Translations under genes and position numbers: made by a program
The notes under the pieces: generated by a model
The model's input: only the letters and a program-made list of their open reading frames with translations
What the model was told of the DNA's origin: nothing
The model's database searches: none
Assembly (NCBI GenBank): GCA_026193435.1
Contig: JAPHUN010000193.1
Coordinates: forward strand, 1-9,884
DNA: 9,884 nt
From: Chlorobium sp.
GTDB lineage: Bacteria > Bacteroidota > Chlorobiia > Chlorobiales > Chlorobiaceae
Direction of reading: 5' to 3'
Part shown: positions 7,057 to 9,884 of the stretch, piece by piece
Position numbering within the stretch: position 1 is the stretch's first letter
Layout of the letters: every line of letters starts with the position of its first letter

Positions 7057-7587
7057 TCAGCGTCCTTCTGAATCGAGAGCTTTGTTGACCACAAGATTGC
7101 CGGTATCAAAGCCGAGGGATGCTGCCTTAAGGACAAGTTCTTCATACAGCGCAGGCTCCATGACCGGTTTACGGCTGAGAATCCAGAAAAGGGATTTCTT
7201 GTAACCGCAGACTATCGCCCAGGAATACTCCTCTTTATCCAGATCGACAATGTTGTAACTTGAGAAGAACGGGCCGAAAAAAGATACTTTCAGCTCCCCC
7301 CTGCTCTCTTCACCGACAAACTTCGCTTTTCCGGCGGTATCTTTCCACTCTCCCTTCTTCGCGTCAAAGCCCCTGTTCAGAACATCGACACTGCCGTCGT
7401 CGTTACGGGCATAGGTAGCTGTAACACTGGTAAAGTTTTTCTCAAAAGAGTTCTCAATGCGAGCGATTTCATACCAGGTTCCCAGATAGCGCTGAAGTTC
7501 AAAACCATCGATGACCGATATCCCTTCCGGGACCTTGATACAGCCCGCTAAAAGAAGAGCAATGAGCAGAAGCAGTTTTTTCAGCAT
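7057..7587 (-). CDS. blc: Bacterial lipocalin lipoprotein (Blc family)
   Basis: A 176-residue outer-membrane type lipoprotein of the lipocalin family, thought to bind fatty acids or lysophospholipids and help maintain the envelope. It has a short lipoprotein signal peptide (MLKKL, then a hydrophobic run) ending in lipobox LLAGC with lipidated Cys16. Ile17 at position +2 is not Asp, which in E. coli would favour outer-membrane sorting. The mature part has the hallmark YLGTWYEIAR (34-43; Gly36-Thr37-Trp38), a central FFGPFFSSYNIVDLD strand pair, and the Blc-type FWILSR near the C-terminus. E. coli Blc is 177 residues. No Shine-Dalgarno precedes the ATG at 7587. It lies 68 bp downstream of purU on the same strand and may be co-transcribed. 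It is convergent with cydC. Confidence 0.92.
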   Translation of the reverse strand: MLKKLLLLIALLLAGCIKVPEGISVIDGFELQRYLGTWYEIARIENSFEKNFTSVTATYARNDDGSVDVLNRGFDAKKGEWKDTAGKAKFVGEESRGELKVSFFGPFFSSYNIVDLDKEEYSWAIVCGYKKSLFWILSRKPVMEPALYEELVLKAASLGFDTGNLVVNKALDSEGR

Positions 7588-7655
7588 GAAACGGAGTTCT
7601 TTGTTTGATTGAAAATAGCCTTTGACCGTAGTCCCTGCTTGTCGGAACGGGAGTG

Positions 7656-8519
7656 TCAGGTAAAACTAATGGTTTTACGGCCGTTTACCAGAACCCGGTG
7701 GTCTATATGCGCACTGAGCGCCCTTGAAAGAACCAGACGCTCGAGGTCCCGACCTTTTCTTATAAGATCACCGAGAGTATCCTTGTGTGTGATTCTGATG
7801 ATATCCTGCTCGATTATCGGGCCTTCATCGAGTTCTCCGGTCACATAGTGACTGGTAGCACCGATTATTTTAACCCCCCTTTCAAAGGCCTGTTTATAAG
7901 GACTGCCGCCTGAAAAGGCAGGAAGAAACGAGTGATGTATGTTGATAATCCTGTCAGGATACGCATCGACAAACCGTTGAGAAAGAACCTGCATATACCG
8001 GGCAAGAACAACCGTGTCGATACGGTTTTCCATGAGCAGCTCAAGCTCCTTCGTTTCCTGCTCCAGCTTGTTTTCATGAGTTTTCGAAAACACATGAAAA
8101 GGGATGGAATAGTGTGCGGCAAGATCCTCCAGATCCCGGTGATTGGATATAATCAAGGGAATTTCCATAGCAAATTCACCGGTCTTGTATCGCCATAACA
8201 GATCCTGCAGACAGTGATCATACCTGGAGACAAACACGGCCACGCGCGGCTTTTCAGGAATCACATAAATTTTCCAGTCAGCCCCGAGTTCCAGGGCGAG
8301 CGGACTGAATGCACTTTGAAGATCAGCAGTCGCTATGGAAAAATCATCCCTGCTCCAGGACACCCTGATAAAAAACATGCCTGATGCAATATCCACATGT
8401 TCATCGAGATCGAGAATATTTCCTCTTCGTTCGAAGATAAAATTCGAGATCCGTGAAACGAGCCCGATGCGGTCCGGACAGGAGAGCAGCAGAACTGCTT
8501 TTTGAGAGGTATGCGTCAC
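7656..8519 (-). CDS. purU: Formyltetrahydrofolate deformylase PurU
   Basis: Hydrolyses 10-formyltetrahydrofolate to tetrahydrofolate and formate, balancing the one-carbon pool and supplying formate for purine synthesis. From the proposed GTG it has 287 residues (E. coli PurU has 280). It consists of an N-terminal ACT domain (about 8-85, beginning AVLLLSCPDRIGLVSRI) and a C-terminal formyltransferase domain. The latter holds NIHHSFLPAF with Asn193 and His195, and HYVTGELDEGPII with Asp231, corresponding to the Asn-His-Asp catalytic set of PurN. The ACT domain and the HHSFLPAF form make it PurU rather than PurN. The start is uncertain: no ATG is in frame. GTG 8519 sits just before the ACT domain as in relatives, while TTG codons (8585, 8612) would add 22-31 unconserved residues and approach the divergent gene's start. 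There is no clear Shine-Dalgarno. Confidence 0.92.
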   Translation of the reverse strand: MTHTSQKAVLLLSCPDRIGLVSRISNFIFERRGNILDLDEHVDIASGMFFIRVSWSRDDFSIATADLQSAFSPLALELGADWKIYVIPEKPRVAVFVSRYDHCLQDLLWRYKTGEFAMEIPLIISNHRDLEDLAAHYSIPFHVFSKTHENKLEQETKELELLMENRIDTVVLARYMQVLSQRFVDAYPDRIINIHHSFLPAFSGGSPYKQAFERGVKIIGATSHYVTGELDEGPIIEQDIIRITHKDTLGDLIRKGRDLERLVLSRALSAHIDHRVLVNGRKTISFT

Positions 8520-8635
8520 ATCGCTTCGGGTTAGAATGTTATCATCGAAAATCGCCTTGCTGATCAGGTTTGCTACAGATAACAAAACAAAGTATTTTGA
8601 TGCCCGGAACAAAAGAAACCCACCCGACAGTATCC

Positions 8636-9884
8636 ATGGTTAACATTCGCCAAACAATAAAAAGTTCTTCTTTCTATCTGATACTGCTGTTCCTCACAGC
8701 CGTACTCTACAGTATAAACTTTCATGTCAACGATATCTGGACCGAGAATGAAAGTTTTTATGCCGAAGCGGTCAGAGAGATGTTTGAAAACGGCAACTTC
8801 ACGAATATATACTACAACTACGCTCCCCGTTTTCAAAAACCCCCGTTTACCTACTGGATGATAGCCTCCTCGGTCGGGATTTTCGGAAACAACGAGTTCG
8901 CCATCAGACTGCCTGTTCTTGTTGCAGCTTTCCTGACAACCATACTGACGTACAACACCGCCAGACTGCTGCACGGCAAAGAAACAGCGATCCTTGCCTT
9001 TGCCATGCAGGCGGTGAGTGTTCAGTTCATCGCAGGAAAACAGTATGCCTCACCCGAAATACCTCTCGCCCTGTTTTTTTCGCTCACACTCTATCTTTTC
9101 ATAAAGGGAAAAACAAGCCGCAACTCCATCTACACGATTCTGGGGGGTGTCGCCCTCGGAGTCACCGTCCTCACGAAAGGCTACCCCTATTATATCGTGA
9201 TCGGAAGTATTATCGGGCTCTATCTGCTTATCGATACCGGACTCGACCGTGAGAAACTGAGAGATGAACTGACATCGCTGCGGCTTCCTGTAACCATCCC
9301 CGTGGCCCTTCTCATCGGAGCAAGCTGGGTTATGCTGATGTACTTCTCCTATGACGACTCCTTTCTGCAGGTACTGAAAAGAGAAACTCTCGAACGGGCG
9401 TTTACCCAGGAATCCAAAGGACTGAGAGAGCTGCTTTTTTACCCTGAAGTCATCCTCTGGAGCTTTTTCCCCTATTCGCTCGTCTTCTACGCTTCTCTTG
9501 CTTCTACTCTTCGATCGGTTTCAAGAATAAAACAGGTCGCGTTCGCGCTTTCCTGGTTTACCGTGATGCTTGTCATTTTCACCATAGCCAAAGGAAAGAT
9601 ACCAACCTACTTTATTCAGGCGCACCCCGCAATGGCAATACTGGCAAGCCATTTTCTTGTCACTGCCTCACCTGAAAAGAAATGGTCCGGCATTCTTGTT
9701 CATGGGCTGCTTCTGATTCCTGCCCTGATCGCAATCGCTGGCTCCATAATGCTGATAGTCGTTTTTGAACTCAACGCGCTCCTTTTCACTATCCCTATCC
9801 TGGCTGCCATAGCCATCGGTATTCCCTACATGATGTCCCGCAACAACAGCCGGAGAAAAATGCTGTTTTTCCTGCAACCTTTCA
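8636..9884 (+). CDS. GT39/ArnT-like membrane glycosyltransferase (3' end missing)
   Basis: A polytopic inner-membrane enzyme of the dolichyl-phosphate-mannose/ArnT family (PMT_2 domain), which moves a sugar from a polyprenyl phosphate to a lipid, glycan or protein on the periplasmic side. 416 residues are visible without a stop, against about 500-550 for the family. The first membrane helix is near 12-29. Next comes the periplasmic loop WTENESFYAEAVREM (35-49) with QKPPFTYW (67-74), then many hydrophobic helices, LTKG, and a KGKIPTYF motif resembling the KxKxPxY of ArnT relatives. The usual loop motif is Asp-Glu; here it reads Asn38-Glu39. The usual second acidic site is Glu141 (ASPEIPL). An in-frame ATG at 8600 could add 12 residues; 8636 is chosen because the helix follows closely, but neither has a Shine-Dalgarno. 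It is divergent from purU. Donor and acceptor are unknown. Confidence 0.88.
   Translation, partial: MVNIRQTIKSSSFYLILLFLTAVLYSINFHVNDIWTENESFYAEAVREMFENGNFTNIYYNYAPRFQKPPFTYWMIASSVGIFGNNEFAIRLPVLVAAFLTTILTYNTARLLHGKETAILAFAMQAVSVQFIAGKQYASPEIPLALFFSLTLYLFIKGKTSRNSIYTILGGVALGVTVLTKGYPYYIVIGSIIGLYLLIDTGLDREKLRDELTSLRLPVTIPVALLIGASWVMLMYFSYDDSFLQVLKRETLERAFTQESKGLRELLFYPEVILWSFFPYSLVFYASLASTLRSVSRIKQVAFALSWFTVMLVIFTIAKGKIPTYFIQAHPAMAILASHFLVTASPEKKWSGILVHGLLLIPALIAIAGSIMLIVVFELNALLFTIPILAAIAIGIPYMMSRNNSRRKMLFFLQPF

Noticed and set aside
6645..7145. Long - strand open frame covering the cydC 3' end and the blc 3' end
   Set aside because: It overlaps two well-supported genes in other frames and shows no domain or start signal.
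7660..7678. Small hairpin GTAAAAC-TAATG-GTTTTAC at the purU 3' end
   Set aside because: A 7-bp AT-rich stem inside the last purU codons, without a following T-tract on the - strand. It does not look like a terminator.
8573..8974. - strand open frame spanning the purU-GT39 gap and the start of the GT39 gene
   Set aside because: It is opposite the conserved ArnT-like loop motifs, and its translation is unlike any family.
9668..9877. - strand open frame opposite the GT39 gene near the right edge
   Set aside because: It is a short shadow frame over membrane-helix coding sequence, with no supporting signal.
1..9884. Mobile elements, CRISPR arrays, tRNA or rRNA genes, phage or defence genes
   Set aside because: No transposase motifs, spaced direct repeats, tRNA-like cloverleaf or defence domains were seen on either strand.

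Overview
The window reads as ordinary chromosomal DNA of a Gram-negative bacterium: densely packed housekeeping genes, an outer-membrane type lipoprotein, a glycan-modifying membrane glycosyltransferase and a CydDC exporter. The protein style and the near absence of Shine-Dalgarno sequences suggest the Bacteroidota/Chlorobiota group. A green sulfur bacterium (Chlorobium or Prosthecochloris type) is my best guess, but this is inference from recalled family resemblance. No mobile element, CRISPR array, rRNA or tRNA was seen.

Layout. (1) Positions 1-2711, + strand: a three-gene run with 36-39 bp gaps, made of a class I PLP aminotransferase (5' end outside the window), a trimeric-type purine nucleoside phosphorylase and methylthioribose-1-phosphate isomerase MtnA. 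It is closed by a strong hairpin terminator at 2733-2765. (2) Positions 2871-3290, + strand: a small free-standing Hpt phosphotransfer protein. (3) A 259-bp gap with a 7-bp inverted repeat and a possible promoter, then cydD and cydC (3550-7037, ATGA overlap), a heterodimeric ABC exporter of cysteine/glutathione needed for cytochrome bd assembly. (4) On the - strand, convergent with cydC: purU (formyltetrahydrofolate deformylase, GTG start proposed) followed by blc (lipocalin lipoprotein). (5) Divergent from purU, + strand: a GT39/ArnT-like membrane glycosyltransferase running off the right edge.

How they work together. The first three genes fit salvage of 5'-methylthioadenosine (MTA): a phosphorylase makes methylthioribose-1-phosphate, MtnA isomerises it, and a transaminase of this superfamily could perform the final amination to methionine. 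The phosphorylase carries two substitutions expected of an MTA phosphorylase (Asp236 in the base pocket, Ile248 in the 5' pocket) while keeping the PNP glutamate Glu194. That makes it a hybrid of the two specificities, and it is the most interesting observation here.

I did not find an obviously new multi-gene system. The items most worth a second look are the hybrid phosphorylase and its operon, the altered acidic motifs of the GT39 enzyme, and the control region upstream of cydDC.
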